Shown here: positions 43,271 to 51,140 of the stretch, in pieces | How positions within the stretch are numbered: position 1 is the first letter of the stretch | Layout of the letters: each line of letters opens with the position of its first letter | From: Streptomyces sp. DH37 | Lineage (GTDB): Bacteria; Actinomycetota; Actinomycetes; Streptomycetales; Streptomycetaceae | Direction: 5' to 3' | DNA: 59,778 bases | Assembly: GCF_029813835.1 (NCBI RefSeq) | Contig: NZ_JARVKV010000036.1 | Location: 1-59,778, forward strand | Position numbers and translations under genes: made by a program | The notes under the pieces: model-generated | What the model was told of the DNA's origin: nothing | What the model saw: only the letters and a program-made list of their open reading frames with translations | Database searches by the model: none

Positions 43271-43310
43271 CGGCCCGCTTCCGGCGCGGGCGGCCTCCGG
43301 CACCGGAGGC

Positions 43311-43336
43311 GGACGGCCGCCGCGCGGCGGCCGTCC
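43311..43336. terminator. Convergent terminator, murQ / AGCS
   Basis: An 11-bp perfect stem (43311-43321 with 43326-43336) and GCGC loop, in the 162-bp gap between convergent genes. A second GGCCCC-rich palindrome follows at about 43362-43400. Confidence 0.7.
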
Positions 43337-43432
43337 CGGGCCCGTACGCGAAGAGGCCCCCGGTCCGCGGCGGAAGGGGTGCCGCGGGCCGGGGGCCCCG
43401 GTGCGGGCCCGTGTGCCCCGCCCGGATCCGGG

Positions 43433-44935
43433 TCAGCGCGTCCCCGCCGCCGGGATCCCGTCCTCCCCGCCGCGTGCGGTGGGGGCGGAGGCCCCGGCGG
43501 CGGGCGCCGGGTCCCAGCACTCCACGCCGGTCAGGCCGGGGAGGCGGTCGCGGGTGAAGACGGGGTCCAGACCCGCGCGGCGCTGGGCGAGGTAGTCGTC
43601 CAGCAGCCGGAAGGCGATCACCGACAGCGGCAGGATCGCCAGCAGGTTGACCAGGGCCATGGCGCCCATGGTGACGTCGGCCAGGCTCCACACCACGCTC
43701 AGCGAGCCCAGCGCGCCGAGGAAGGCCGCGGCCAGGACGAGCCCCCGGTAACCGAGCATGACCGAGCGCCGGCGGGTGATGAACTCGATGTTGGACTCGC
43801 CGTAGTAGTAGTTGCCGATCATCGAGCTGAAGGCGAGCAGGAAGACCACCAGCGTCAGCAGGTGGCCGGCCCAGCCGCCCAGGGTCTCCTGCAGCGCGGA
43901 CTGCGTGAGGTCGGCGCCCTGGCGCCCGGAGAGCTCCGGGTTGGCGGAGAGGATGACGAAGGCGGTCATCGTGCAGACCACCAGGGTGTCGAAGAAGACG
44001 CCCAGGGTCTGCACCAGGCCCTGCTTGACCGGGTGGGAGGTCTCGGCCGCGGCGGCGGCGTTCGGGGCGGAGCCCAGACCCGCCTCGTTGGAGAACATGC
44101 CGCGGCGCACGCCCTGCTGGATGGCCGCGCCGACGCCGCCGCCCACCACCTCGCGCAGGCCGAAGGCGCCGCCGACGATGTCGGCGAGGACGCGCGGCAC
44201 CTCGGAGACGTTGAGCACCACGACGACCAGCCCCACCAGCAGGTAGAGCACGGCCATCACGGGGACGAGCACCTTGGTGACCGAGGCGATCCTGCGCACC
44301 CCGCCGAAGACGGCGAGCCCGAGCAGCACGGCGAGCGCGGCGCCGACGACCGGGGCGACCCAGCCGCCGTCCCCGTCCGCGCCGAGCGATCCGGCGGTGA
44401 CCGAGGCGATCGTGTTGGACTGCACGGCCGTGAACACCAGCCCGAAGGTCAGGGTGATGATCACGGCGAAGAGCACGCCGAGCCAGCGGCGGCCCAGGCC
44501 GCGCTGCATGTAGTACGCGGGTCCGCCGCGGTAGGCGCCCTCGCCGCCCTTGCCGCGGTCGCGCACCTTGTAGAGCTGGGCGAGGGTGGACTCCACGAAC
44601 GCGGAGGCGCCGCCGACGAGCGCCATCATCCACATCCAGAAGACCGCGCCCGGCCCTCCGACGGTGATGGCCGCCGCGACGCCGGCGATGTTGCCGGTGC
44701 CGATCCGGGCGGCGGCGGAGATGGTGAAGGCGCCGAACGGGGAGACCGGCTTGCTGCCGTCGGCCCCCGCGCGGGGCTGCTCCCTGATCGTCCTGAAGAT
44801 CTCCGGCAGGAGCCGGATCTGCAGGGCCCGGGAGCGGATGGTGAAGTACAGACCCGCCACCGCCACCAGGGGGATCAGCAGGTAGGTCCAGAAGTGATCG
44901 TTGATCTCGACGATCACGGTTTCGAGCGTGCTCAT
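43433..44935 (-). CDS. Alanine/glycine:cation symporter (AGCS)
   Basis: A 500-aa membrane protein with ten to eleven helices, of the AGCS family (Na+- or H+-coupled Ala/Gly uptake). Signatures are FTISAAARIGTGNIAGVAAAIT, MALVGGASAFVESTLAQLYK and the YRGGPAYYMQRGLG loop; GMFSNEAGLGSAPNAAAAA is the most conserved. The C-terminal 50 residues are Pro/Ala-rich. Its 5' region (44936-45100) contains a small CTCTG-TTTC-CAGAG hairpin on the minus strand. It is downstream of groEL but separated by a terminator. Confidence 0.93.
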   Translation of the reverse strand: MSTLETVIVEINDHFWTYLLIPLVAVAGLYFTIRSRALQIRLLPEIFRTIREQPRAGADGSKPVSPFGAFTISAAARIGTGNIAGVAAAITVGGPGAVFWMWMMALVGGASAFVESTLAQLYKVRDRGKGGEGAYRGGPAYYMQRGLGRRWLGVLFAVIITLTFGLVFTAVQSNTIASVTAGSLGADGDGGWVAPVVGAALAVLLGLAVFGGVRRIASVTKVLVPVMAVLYLLVGLVVVVLNVSEVPRVLADIVGGAFGLREVVGGGVGAAIQQGVRRGMFSNEAGLGSAPNAAAAAETSHPVKQGLVQTLGVFFDTLVVCTMTAFVILSANPELSGRQGADLTQSALQETLGGWAGHLLTLVVFLLAFSSMIGNYYYGESNIEFITRRRSVMLGYRGLVLAAAFLGALGSLSVVWSLADVTMGAMALVNLLAILPLSVIAFRLLDDYLAQRRAGLDPVFTRDRLPGLTGVECWDPAPAAGASAPTARGGEDGIPAAGTR

Positions 44936-45104
44936 CGCGTCGTTGCCGTCCAGGAGTCGTGTGGGGTGGGTTCGGCTCTGGAAACAGAGTGAAAGCGCCG
45001 CGCGAGGGGATCGCCCATGTGCGGTCCCCGGGAGGCTATCCGCTGATCCGCCCGCGGGGCAGGCCCCGGCACGGTGCCGAATCTCACATCCCGGACATAG
45101 CGGG

Positions 45105-45134
45105 AGGGCGGCACCCCTCGCGGGGTGCCGCCCT
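45105..45134 (-). terminator. groEL terminator
   Basis: A 13-bp perfect stem (45105-45117 with 45122-45134) and TCGC loop, 55 nt after the groEL stop. Confidence 0.8.
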
Positions 45135-45188
45135 CGTCACCGTGCGCGTGGTCCGCGCGCGGCGGGAACCACCGATCCGCCGGGCGGA

Positions 45189-46817
45189 TCAGAAGTCCAT
45201 GCCACCGCCCATGCCGGCAGCGGCGGCGTCGGCGCCGGCGGCGGCCTTCTCCGGCTTGTCGGCGATGACGGCCTCGGTGGTGAGGAAGAGCGCCGCGATG
45301 GAGGCGGCGTTCTGCAGCGCGGAGCGGGTGACCTTGGCCGGGTCGATGATGCCCTCGGCGATCATGTCCACGTAGTCGCCGGTCGCGGCGTTCAGACCGT
45401 GGCCCGGGGTCAGGTTGCGCACCTTCTCCACGATGACGCCGCCCTCGAGGCCGGCGTTGACCGCGATCTGCTTGAGCGGGGCCTCCAGGGCGGCCTTGAC
45501 GGCGGCGGCGCCGGTGGCCTCGTCGCCGTCGAGCTCCAGCTTCTCGAAGACGTTGGACGCCTGCAGCAGGGCCACGCCACCACCGGCGACGATGCCCTCC
45601 TCGACGGCGGCCTTGGCGTTGCGCACCGCGTCCTCGATGCGGTGCTTGCGCTCCTTCAGCTCGACCTCGGTGGCGGCACCGGCCTTGATGACGGCCACGC
45701 CGCCGGCCAGCTTCGCCAGACGCTCCTGGAGCTTCTCGCGGTCGTAGTCGGAGTCGGAGTTCTCGATCTCGGCGCGGATCTGGTTCACGCGGCCGTTGAC
45801 CTGCTCGCTGTCACCGGCACCGTCGACGATGGTGGTCTCGTCCTTGGTGATGACGACCTTGCGGGCGCGGCCCAGCAGCTCCAGACCGGCGTTCTCCAGC
45901 TTGAGGCCGACCTCCTCGGAGATGACCTGGCCGCCGGTGAGGATGGCGATGTCGCCGAGCATGGCCTTGCGGCGGTCGCCGAAGCCCGGGGCCTTGACGG
46001 CGACGGACTTGAAGGTGCCGCGGATCTTGTTGACGACCAGGGTGGAGAGGGCCTCGCCCTCGACGTCCTCGGCGATGATCAGCAGCGGCTTGCCGGCCTG
46101 CATGACCTTCTCCAGCAGCGGGAGCAGGTCCTTGACGGCGCTGATCTTGGAGTTGGCGATCAGGATGTAGGGGTCCTCCAGGACCGCCTCCATCCGCTCC
46201 ATGTCGGTGGCGAAGTAGGCGGAGATGTAGCCCTTGTCGAAGCGCATGCCCTCGGTGAGCTCGAGCTCCAGGCCGAAGGTCTGCGACTCCTCGACGGTGA
46301 TGACGCCTTCCTTGCCGACCTTGTCCATCGCCTCGGCGATCAGCTCGCCGATCTGGGTGTCGGCGGCGGAGATGGAGGCGGTCGAGGCGATCTGCTCCTT
46401 GGTCTCCACCTCCTTGGCCTGCTCCAGCAGGGCGGCGGAGACGGCCTCGGTGGCCTTCTCGATGCCGCGCTTGAGGGCCATCGGGTTGGCACCGGCGGCG
46501 ACGTTGCGCAGACCCTCGCGGACCAGCGCCTGGGCGAGGACGGTCGCGGTGGTCGTACCGTCACCGGCGACGTCGTCGGTCTTCTTCGCGACCTCCTTGA
46601 CCAGCTCGGCGCCGATCTTCTCGTACGGGTCCTCGAGCTCGATCTCCTTGGCGATGGAGACACCATCGTTGGTGATCGTGGGGGCGCCCCACTTCTTCTC
46701 AAGGACGACGTTGCGGCCCTTGGGGCCGAGCGTGACCTTGACGGCGTCGGCGAGCTGGTTCATCCCGCGCTCGAGGCCGCGCCGCGCCTCCTCGTCGAAC
46801 GCGATGATCTTGGCCAT
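45189..46817 (-). CDS. groEL: 60-kDa chaperonin GroEL (groEL2-type, no groES)
   Basis: A 542-aa chaperonin with all the landmarks: VTLGPKGRNVVLEKKWG, the ATPase site VAGDGTTTATVLAQ, VKAPGFGDRRKAM, VEEGIVAGGGVAL and the C-terminal GGM tail ending GGGMDF. It folds client proteins in the cytosol as a double heptamer. No groES is adjacent, so it is the lone groEL2 copy typical of Streptomyces. GGGAGGA precedes the ATG, and two CIRCE operators control it. Confidence 0.97.
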   Translation of the reverse strand: MAKIIAFDEEARRGLERGMNQLADAVKVTLGPKGRNVVLEKKWGAPTITNDGVSIAKEIELEDPYEKIGAELVKEVAKKTDDVAGDGTTTATVLAQALVREGLRNVAAGANPMALKRGIEKATEAVSAALLEQAKEVETKEQIASTASISAADTQIGELIAEAMDKVGKEGVITVEESQTFGLELELTEGMRFDKGYISAYFATDMERMEAVLEDPYILIANSKISAVKDLLPLLEKVMQAGKPLLIIAEDVEGEALSTLVVNKIRGTFKSVAVKAPGFGDRRKAMLGDIAILTGGQVISEEVGLKLENAGLELLGRARKVVITKDETTIVDGAGDSEQVNGRVNQIRAEIENSDSDYDREKLQERLAKLAGGVAVIKAGAATEVELKERKHRIEDAVRNAKAAVEEGIVAGGGVALLQASNVFEKLELDGDEATGAAAVKAALEAPLKQIAVNAGLEGGVIVEKVRNLTPGHGLNAATGDYVDMIAEGIIDPAKVTRSALQNAASIAALFLTTEAVIADKPEKAAAGADAAAAGMGGGMDF

Positions 46818-46969
46818 GTGAAGTGGTCCTCCCTGGGGTTCCCCATGCCGAAGGCCAGGGGCGGGTTGGGATGTGTCCGGACCGCTCTGGCGCCCGCGAC
46901 GGACGGCCCACCGGCCCGGCGGTTCCTTGCTCCACCGGGCTTGCGGACCTCACCGAACCGGTCCTTGCT

Positions 46970-46996
46970 TTGTCACTCTCACCTTCAGAGTGCTAA
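46970..46996. promoter_or_regulatory. CIRCE operator A (HrcA)
   Basis: TTGTCACTC, nine bases, GAGTGCTAA. Matches the CIRCE consensus TTAGCACTC-N9-GAGTGCTAA in 17 of 18 arm positions. Lies 153 bp upstream of the groEL ATG. Confidence 0.9.
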
Positions 46997-47002
46997 CGCC
47001 AA

Positions 47003-47031
47003 TGATTAGCACTCGACCCCTCCGAGTGCAA
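47003..47031 (-). promoter_or_regulatory. Probable groEL promoter inside the CIRCE pair
   Basis: On the minus strand TTGCAC (47031-47026), 17 nt and TAATCA (47008-47003). Both hexamers lie within or beside CIRCE B, so HrcA binding would block polymerase. Confidence 0.6.
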
Positions 47032-47032
47032 G
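47006..47032. promoter_or_regulatory. CIRCE operator B (HrcA)
   Basis: TTAGCACTC, nine bases, GAGTGCAAG. It starts exactly nine bases after operator A, so four half-sites are evenly spaced. Confidence 0.92.
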
Positions 47033-47109
47033 CGCGCCAGGGGTTCCGAGCCTCCCTCGCACCCGTACTCCGGAGTACGGGGAGGCAGGGGCGCGCGCGG
47101 GCGCACGGC

Positions 47110-47148
47110 GGAGGGCCCGCGCCCCCTCGACGGGGACACGGGCCCTCC
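47110..47148 (-). terminator. Terminator of the csp gene
   Basis: A 9-bp GGAGGGCCC/GGGCCCTCC stem (47110-47118 with 47140-47148), 50 nt after the csp stop and before the groEL control region. Confidence 0.7.
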
Positions 47149-47198
47149 TGTGCCGTCTACTGCTCGTGTGTTTCCGTGTGGTGCGTGTGTCCGGCGCT

Positions 47199-47402
47199 TC
47201 AGGCCGTCACGCGGACCATGTCCGCCTGCGGGCCCTTCTGGCCCTGCGAGATCTCGAACTCGACCCGCTGCCCTTCCTCAAGGGTGCGGTACCCGTCCAT
47301 CTGGATCGCGCTGTAGTGGACGAACACGTCCGCACCACCGTCGACCGCGATGAAGCCGTACCCCTTCTCCGCGTTGAACCACTTGACGGTGCCTTGAGCC
47401 AT
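47199..47402 (-). CDS. Cold-shock protein (CspA/ScoF-like)
   Basis: A 67-aa single cold-shock domain that binds RNA and single-stranded DNA. MAQGTVKWFNAEKGYGFIAVD contains RNP1 (KGYGFIAV), and VFVHYS is RNP2. Length is standard. GGGGAG precedes the ATG. A promoter 120 nt upstream gives a leader of about 108 nt, as cold-shock mRNAs often have. Confidence 0.96.
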   Translation of the reverse strand: MAQGTVKWFNAEKGYGFIAVDGGADVFVHYSAIQMDGYRTLEEGQRVEFEISQGQKGPQADMVRVTA

Positions 47403-47516
47403 TCCTAACTCCCCTATTGCTGGCCCTTGCGCGAGCCCGCGCTCCGCGGACCCGGGTCAGTTACCACCCCCCGGCGAGAGGGGGCGGTGTGCGCCGGAAC
47501 GCGTCGACCGCGGCTG

Positions 47517-47544
47517 AATGTATCTGGGCGGAAGCCCTCCGCAA
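47517..47544 (-). promoter_or_regulatory. csp promoter
   Basis: Minus strand TTGCGG (47544-47539), 16 nt, TACATT (47522-47517). The predicted start is about 47510. Confidence 0.55.
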
Positions 47545-47808
47545 CAGGTCTGTCCGACGAGAATTCCGGTCACTCCGGATTGCCGATAAGCACATGAACG
47601 GCAGGAAAGCAGGGCAACTCGGGCCGGGCATAGCGGACCAACACGACAATTGCCGCAGCAATTTTGGGCGCAAGTTGTCGCGTTCTTATGGGCGCTGAGT
47701 GCGCATACGGGGGGAGGCGTGCTCACTCTACCGCTCTTCGAAGGGCGGAATTACCAATTCCGCTCATCGCCGGGAGTGCGCGGAGCCCCTGGAGGGCGCA
47801 CGCGCGGA

Positions 47809-47850
47809 CGGCCCCGCTCCCCCGTCGGATCGGTCGGGGGAGCGGGGCCG
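47809..47850 (-). terminator. Terminator of the thrC-like/moaD operon
   Basis: A 16-bp perfect stem (47809-47824 with 47835-47850) with a 10-nt loop, 23 nt after the moaD stop. Confidence 0.85.
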
Positions 47851-47873
47851 CCGGCGTGCGGTGCGCGAGGGCG

Positions 47874-48149
47874 TCAGCCGCCCGCGACGGCCGGGATGAT
47901 GGAGACGCCCGCGCCGTCCGGCGTCGGCGTCTGCAGGCCCTCGGCGAAGCGGACGTCGTCGTCGTTGACGTAGACGTTCACGAAGCGGCGCAGCTTGCCG
48001 GAGTCGTCCAGCACCCGGGCGGAGATGCCCTGGTGGTTCTTCTCCAGGTCCGCGATGACCTCGGCCAGCGTGGCGCCCTCGGCGGGCACCTCGGCCTGCC
48101 CGCCGGTGTAGGTGCGCAGGATGGTCGGGATTCGGACGGTGACGCTCAT
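47874..48149 (-). CDS. MoaD/ThiS-family sulfur carrier protein
   Basis: A 91-aa beta-grasp protein ending AVAGG, the Gly-Gly tail that is adenylated and converted to a thiocarboxylate. VRIPTILRTYTGGQAEV, the N-terminal strands and YVNDDDVRF are family landmarks. No molybdopterin or thiamin genes are nearby. Its ATG overlaps the stop of the threonine-synthase-like gene (ATGA), so carrier and enzyme are made together. This points to a carrier feeding sulfur to that enzyme, as CysO does for CysM in mycobacteria. Confidence 0.9.
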   Translation of the reverse strand: MSVTVRIPTILRTYTGGQAEVPAEGATLAEVIADLEKNHQGISARVLDDSGKLRRFVNVYVNDDDVRFAEGLQTPTPDGAGVSIIPAVAGG

Positions 48150-49426
48150 GCCAGGCCAGCCTCTCGGAAGGAGTCCAGGGTCGGACGGATGATCGCGGAC
48201 GGTCCGGTGGTCGGCGCCACCGCGTCCAGGGTCTTGAGGCCGTCGCCGGTGTTGAGGACGACGGTGGTCAGGGAGGGGTCGAGCACACCCGCCTCGATCA
48301 GCTTCCTCGTCACGCCGACGGTCACGCCGCCCGCGGTCTCCGCGAAGATGCCCTCGGTCCGGGCCAGCAGCTTGATCGCGTCGACGATCTGCGCGTCGTT
48401 CACGTCCTCCACCGCGCCGCCGGTGCGGCGGGCGATGTCCAGCACGTACGGGCCGTCGGCCGGGTTGCCGATGGCCAGCGACTTGGCGATGGTGTCCGGC
48501 TTCACCGGCCGCACTACGTCGTGGCCGTCCTTGAAGGCCCGCGAGACCGGGGAGCAGCCCTCGGCCTGGGCGCCGAAGATCCGGTACGGCCTGTCCTCCA
48601 CCAGTCCCAGCGCGATCAGCTCGCGCAGTCCCTTGTCGATCTTGGTGAGCTGCGAGCCGGAGGCGATCGGGACGACGAGCTGGTCCGGCAGCCTCCAGCC
48701 GAGCTGCTCGCAGATCTCGTACGCCAGGGTCTTGGAGCCCTCCGCGTAGTAAGGGCGGAGGTTGACGTTGACGAAGCCCCAGCCCTCGCCGATCGGGTCC
48801 CCGATCAGCTCCGAGCAGAAGCGGTTCACGTCGTCGTAGGTGCCCTCGATGCCCACCAGGTCGCCGCCGTAGACCGCGGCCATGACGACCTTGCCCTGCT
48901 CCAGGTCGTGCGGGATGAACACGCAGGAGCGCAGGCCGGCGCGGGCCGCGGCGGCGCCGACGGCGCCGGCGAGGTTGCCGGTGGAGGAGCACGAGAGGGT
49001 GGTGAAGCCGAAGGCGCGGGCGGCCTCGACGGCGATGGCGACCACCCGGTCCTTGAAGGAGTGGGTGGGGTTGCCGGAGTCGTCCTTGACGTACAGGCCG
49101 CCGGTGACGCCCAGCTCGCGGGCGAGGTTGTCGGCCCTGACCAGCTTGGTGAAGCCCGGGTTCATGTTGGGCTTGTCGGCCACGTCGGCCGGAACCGGCA
49201 GCAGCGGGGCGTAGCGCCAGATGTTGTCCGGCCCGGCGGCGATCCGCGCCCGCAGCTCCTCCGGGTCGCCCTCGGGCAGGTCGTACGCGATCTCCAGCGG
49301 GCCGAAACACGCCTCGCAGGCGAAGACCGGCCCGAGCGGGAAACGCTCGCCGCACTCGCGGCAGGAGAGCGCCGCGGCGGAGCCGAGAGAGAAGTCGGTG
49401 CTGCTTGCAACAGTCTGCACAGCCAT
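48146..49426 (-). CDS. Threonine-synthase-like PLP enzyme, probable homocysteine synthase
   Basis: A 426-aa fold-type II PLP enzyme of the threonine synthase family. A zinc ribbon (Cys22, Cys25, Cys37, Cys40) precedes the catalytic domain. Lys125 in THSFKDR binds PLP, SSTGNLAGAVGAAAARAG holds the phosphate loop, and VPIASGSQLTKI and AETAGGVTVG complete it. By homology it would convert O-phosphohomoserine to threonine. A SAM-I riboswitch and a coupled sulfur carrier instead suggest O-phosphohomoserine plus carrier thiocarboxylate to homocysteine. I recall reports of such an enzyme (MetM) in Streptomyces, and a separate thrC next to thrB in the genus. A direct threonine role remains possible. 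Confidence 0.88.
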   Translation of the reverse strand: MAVQTVASSTDFSLGSAAALSCRECGERFPLGPVFACEACFGPLEIAYDLPEGDPEELRARIAAGPDNIWRYAPLLPVPADVADKPNMNPGFTKLVRADNLARELGVTGGLYVKDDSGNPTHSFKDRVVAIAVEAARAFGFTTLSCSSTGNLAGAVGAAAARAGLRSCVFIPHDLEQGKVVMAAVYGGDLVGIEGTYDDVNRFCSELIGDPIGEGWGFVNVNLRPYYAEGSKTLAYEICEQLGWRLPDQLVVPIASGSQLTKIDKGLRELIALGLVEDRPYRIFGAQAEGCSPVSRAFKDGHDVVRPVKPDTIAKSLAIGNPADGPYVLDIARRTGGAVEDVNDAQIVDAIKLLARTEGIFAETAGGVTVGVTRKLIEAGVLDPSLTTVVLNTGDGLKTLDAVAPTTGPSAIIRPTLDSFREAGLA

Positions 49427-49446
49427 GAGTGGCGAGGCCCTTTCTC

Positions 49447-49586
49447 CTCATCTTCCCCGTGGCGCCTTTCGCCGCGGGCCGGAATTGGCACCTTCCCCAC
49501 CGTGGCCTCGGACTGTTGTGAACGAGTGCCGGCGGGAGGGTTGCCGGGGCTTCAACGGGCCGTTCCCTCTGCCCCTCTGGATGAGC
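49447..49586 (-). ncRNA. SAM-I (S-box) riboswitch
   Basis: Read on the minus strand, the leader carries the class I SAM aptamer core in order. P1 5' strand CTCATC (49585-49580) is followed by CAGAGGGGCAGAGGGAACGG, then GCCCGTTGAAGCCCCGGCAA and CC, the P3 region, then AAGGTGCCAATTCC (49494-49481), a P4 hairpin and GATGAG (49452-49447) closing P1. The conserved GAGGGA, TGAAGCC, CGGCAACC and GGTGCCAATTCC elements are all present. It controls the thrC-like/moaD operon. The class IV actinobacterial consensus fits less well. Confidence 0.9.
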
Positions 49587-50000
49587 TCTATGGCGCCGGC
49601 CAATACCCTGACCGGTGCGTTTGTGCACGCCGGAACCGCCGAGATGCGGAACTCCCACGCGTCGTCCAAGACTGTAACCGACACCTTCGGCTGTCAGGCC
49701 GACCGTCCGAACCGCGAGACGAAGGGCACACGGCCACCGCGGGCGCGGTGCCCGGGAACGTGCCCGGGAAGGGGTCCGGGAACATGCCTCCGGAACATGC
49801 CTCCCGGCAGGCATGGACGGCCGGTGACGGGCAACCACGGTCCGACCGCGGCCGGCACTGCGACCGGCACTGCGGCCGACCGCGACCGACACCGACCGAC
49901 CGCGACCGACACCGAGAAACACGCCGGGAACACCCGGGTGACCCGGGTCCCGCAGAATGCCTGGGATCACCGGGACGCCGGGGACCGCCGGGGCAGCTGG

Positions 50001-50050
50001 GACGCTGAGGACCGCTGAGGACCGCCGAGGACCGCCGAGGACCGCCGAGG
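50001..50050. repeat. 10-nt tandem repeat before gpgS
   Basis: Five decamers (GACGCTGAGG, ACCGCTGAGG, then three exact ACCGCCGAGG) end just before the gpgS ribosome site (AGGGAGG at 50053-50059). Confidence 0.9.
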
Positions 50051-50064
50051 ACAGGGAGGCGCAC

Positions 50065-51024
50065 GTGCTGGATGAGGTCGACCACTGGCTGGAGCGACGC
50101 TCATGGAGCGCTGCCGACCGCCCGCTGCCCCGGCTGCTGGCCGCGAAGCGGGCGGCCGGACCGGCGGGCAGCGTGAGCGTGGTGCTTCCGGCGCTGAACG
50201 AGGAGGCGACGGTCGGCGACATCGTCGCCACGATCCGCCGCGAGCTGATGACCGAGGCGGTGCCCCTGGTCGACGAGCTGGTGGTGGTGGACTCCGGCTC
50301 GACCGACCGCACCTCCGAGGTGGCGGCGGCCGCGGGCGCGAAGGTGGTGCACCGCGACGAGGTGCTGCCCCGGATGCCCACGGTGCCGGGCAAGGGCGAG
50401 GTGCTGTGGCGGTCGCTGCTGGCCACCAGCGGCGAGATCGTCTGCTTCGTCGACGCGGACCTGCGGGACTTCGACGCCGCCTTCGTCTCGGGCATCGTCG
50501 GACCGCTGCTGACCGACCCCGACCTGGCGATGGTCAAGGCGATGTACGACCGCGCCATCGGGGACAGTCCCGCCGGCGGCGGCCGGGTCACCGAGCTGGT
50601 CGCCCGCCCCCTGCTCAACCTGTACTGGCCGCAGCTTGCGGGCTTCGTCCAGCCGCTGGGCGGCGAGTACGCGGCGCGGCGCTCCCTGCTGGAGCGGCTC
50701 AGCTTCCCCGTGGGCTACGGCGTCGAGCTGGGCCTGCTGGTGGACGCGCTGCACACCGTCGGGCTCGACGCGCTCGCGCAGGTCGACGTCGGCGTGCGCA
50801 GGCACCGCAACCAGGACGGGCTGGCGCTGGGGCGGATGGCCGCGGCGATATACCGCACCGCCCACGTACGGCAGGCGCGCGGCCCGCTCATACGCCCGGT
50901 GCTGACCCAGTTCGAGCGCGTGCCCGGCGGCGGGTTCGTCCCGCACACCCACCCGGTGGACACCGAGGAGCGCCCGCCGATGTGCACGATCCCCGAGTAC
51001 ACCTCCCGCCGCGACGCGGCCTGA
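50065..51024 (+). CDS. gpgS: Glucosyl-3-phosphoglycerate synthase
   Basis: A 319-aa GT-A glycosyltransferase (family GT81) that joins glucose from a nucleotide sugar to 3-phosphoglycerate, the first step to glucosylglycerate and methylglucose lipopolysaccharides. SVVLPALNEEATVGDIV, VVDSGSTDRT, the DxD-type VDADLRDF, and QLAGFVQPLGGEYAARRSLL match mycobacterial GpgS. The length is normal. GTG 50065 follows AGGGAGG by five bases. It neighbours otsA, another compatible-solute gene. Confidence 0.92.
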   Translation: MLDEVDHWLERRSWSAADRPLPRLLAAKRAAGPAGSVSVVLPALNEEATVGDIVATIRRELMTEAVPLVDELVVVDSGSTDRTSEVAAAAGAKVVHRDEVLPRMPTVPGKGEVLWRSLLATSGEIVCFVDADLRDFDAAFVSGIVGPLLTDPDLAMVKAMYDRAIGDSPAGGGRVTELVARPLLNLYWPQLAGFVQPLGGEYAARRSLLERLSFPVGYGVELGLLVDALHTVGLDALAQVDVGVRRHRNQDGLALGRMAAAIYRTAHVRQARGPLIRPVLTQFERVPGGGFVPHTHPVDTEERPPMCTIPEYTSRRDAA

Positions 51025-51140
51025 GCACCCCCTGAACAGCCCCCTGAAATCCTCCTGAACATCCCGAGGCCCGGCGCGCGCCGGTGAGCACGCATCCGTC
51101 CCGGCGCGCGCCGTTCCACCCTGCCCGCGTCCCGGCGGGC

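Larger units (their letters stand above)
47403..47873. other. 471-bp control region between csp and moaD
   Basis: Noticeably less GC-rich than its surroundings (47500-47760). It holds the csp promoter and leader, the moaD terminator and a perfect inverted repeat GCGGAATT-ACC-AATTCCGC at 47745-47763. Short ORFs here have no coding character. Confidence 0.7.
49427..50064. other. 638-bp divergent region upstream of thrC-like and gpgS
   Basis: The left 160 bp is the riboswitch leader. A likely promoter for it is GTGCAC (49628-49623), 17 nt, TATTGG (49605-49600), starting near 49593. The right part is low-complexity: GGGAACRTGCC-type units at 49745-49805, GACCG(G/A)CACTG/GACCGACACC-type units at about 49850-49918, and the decamer array before gpgS. 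I see no gene. Confidence 0.6.

Noticed and set aside
46988..47014. The central GAGTGCTAA-N9-TTAGCACTC read as a single CIRCE
   Set aside because: Its arms are everted relative to CIRCE; it is formed by the inner halves of two correctly oriented, adjacent CIRCE elements.
47417..47973. Several short ORFs in the csp/moaD gap
   Set aside because: No ribosome sites, atypical composition, and they overlap the promoter, leader and terminator.
49447..49586. SAM-IV riboswitch as the class of the thrC-like leader
   Set aside because: The leader has the SAM-I core (GAGGGA, TGAAGCC, GGTGCCAATTCC, P4, GATGAG closing P1); the compact SAM-IV pattern does not fit.
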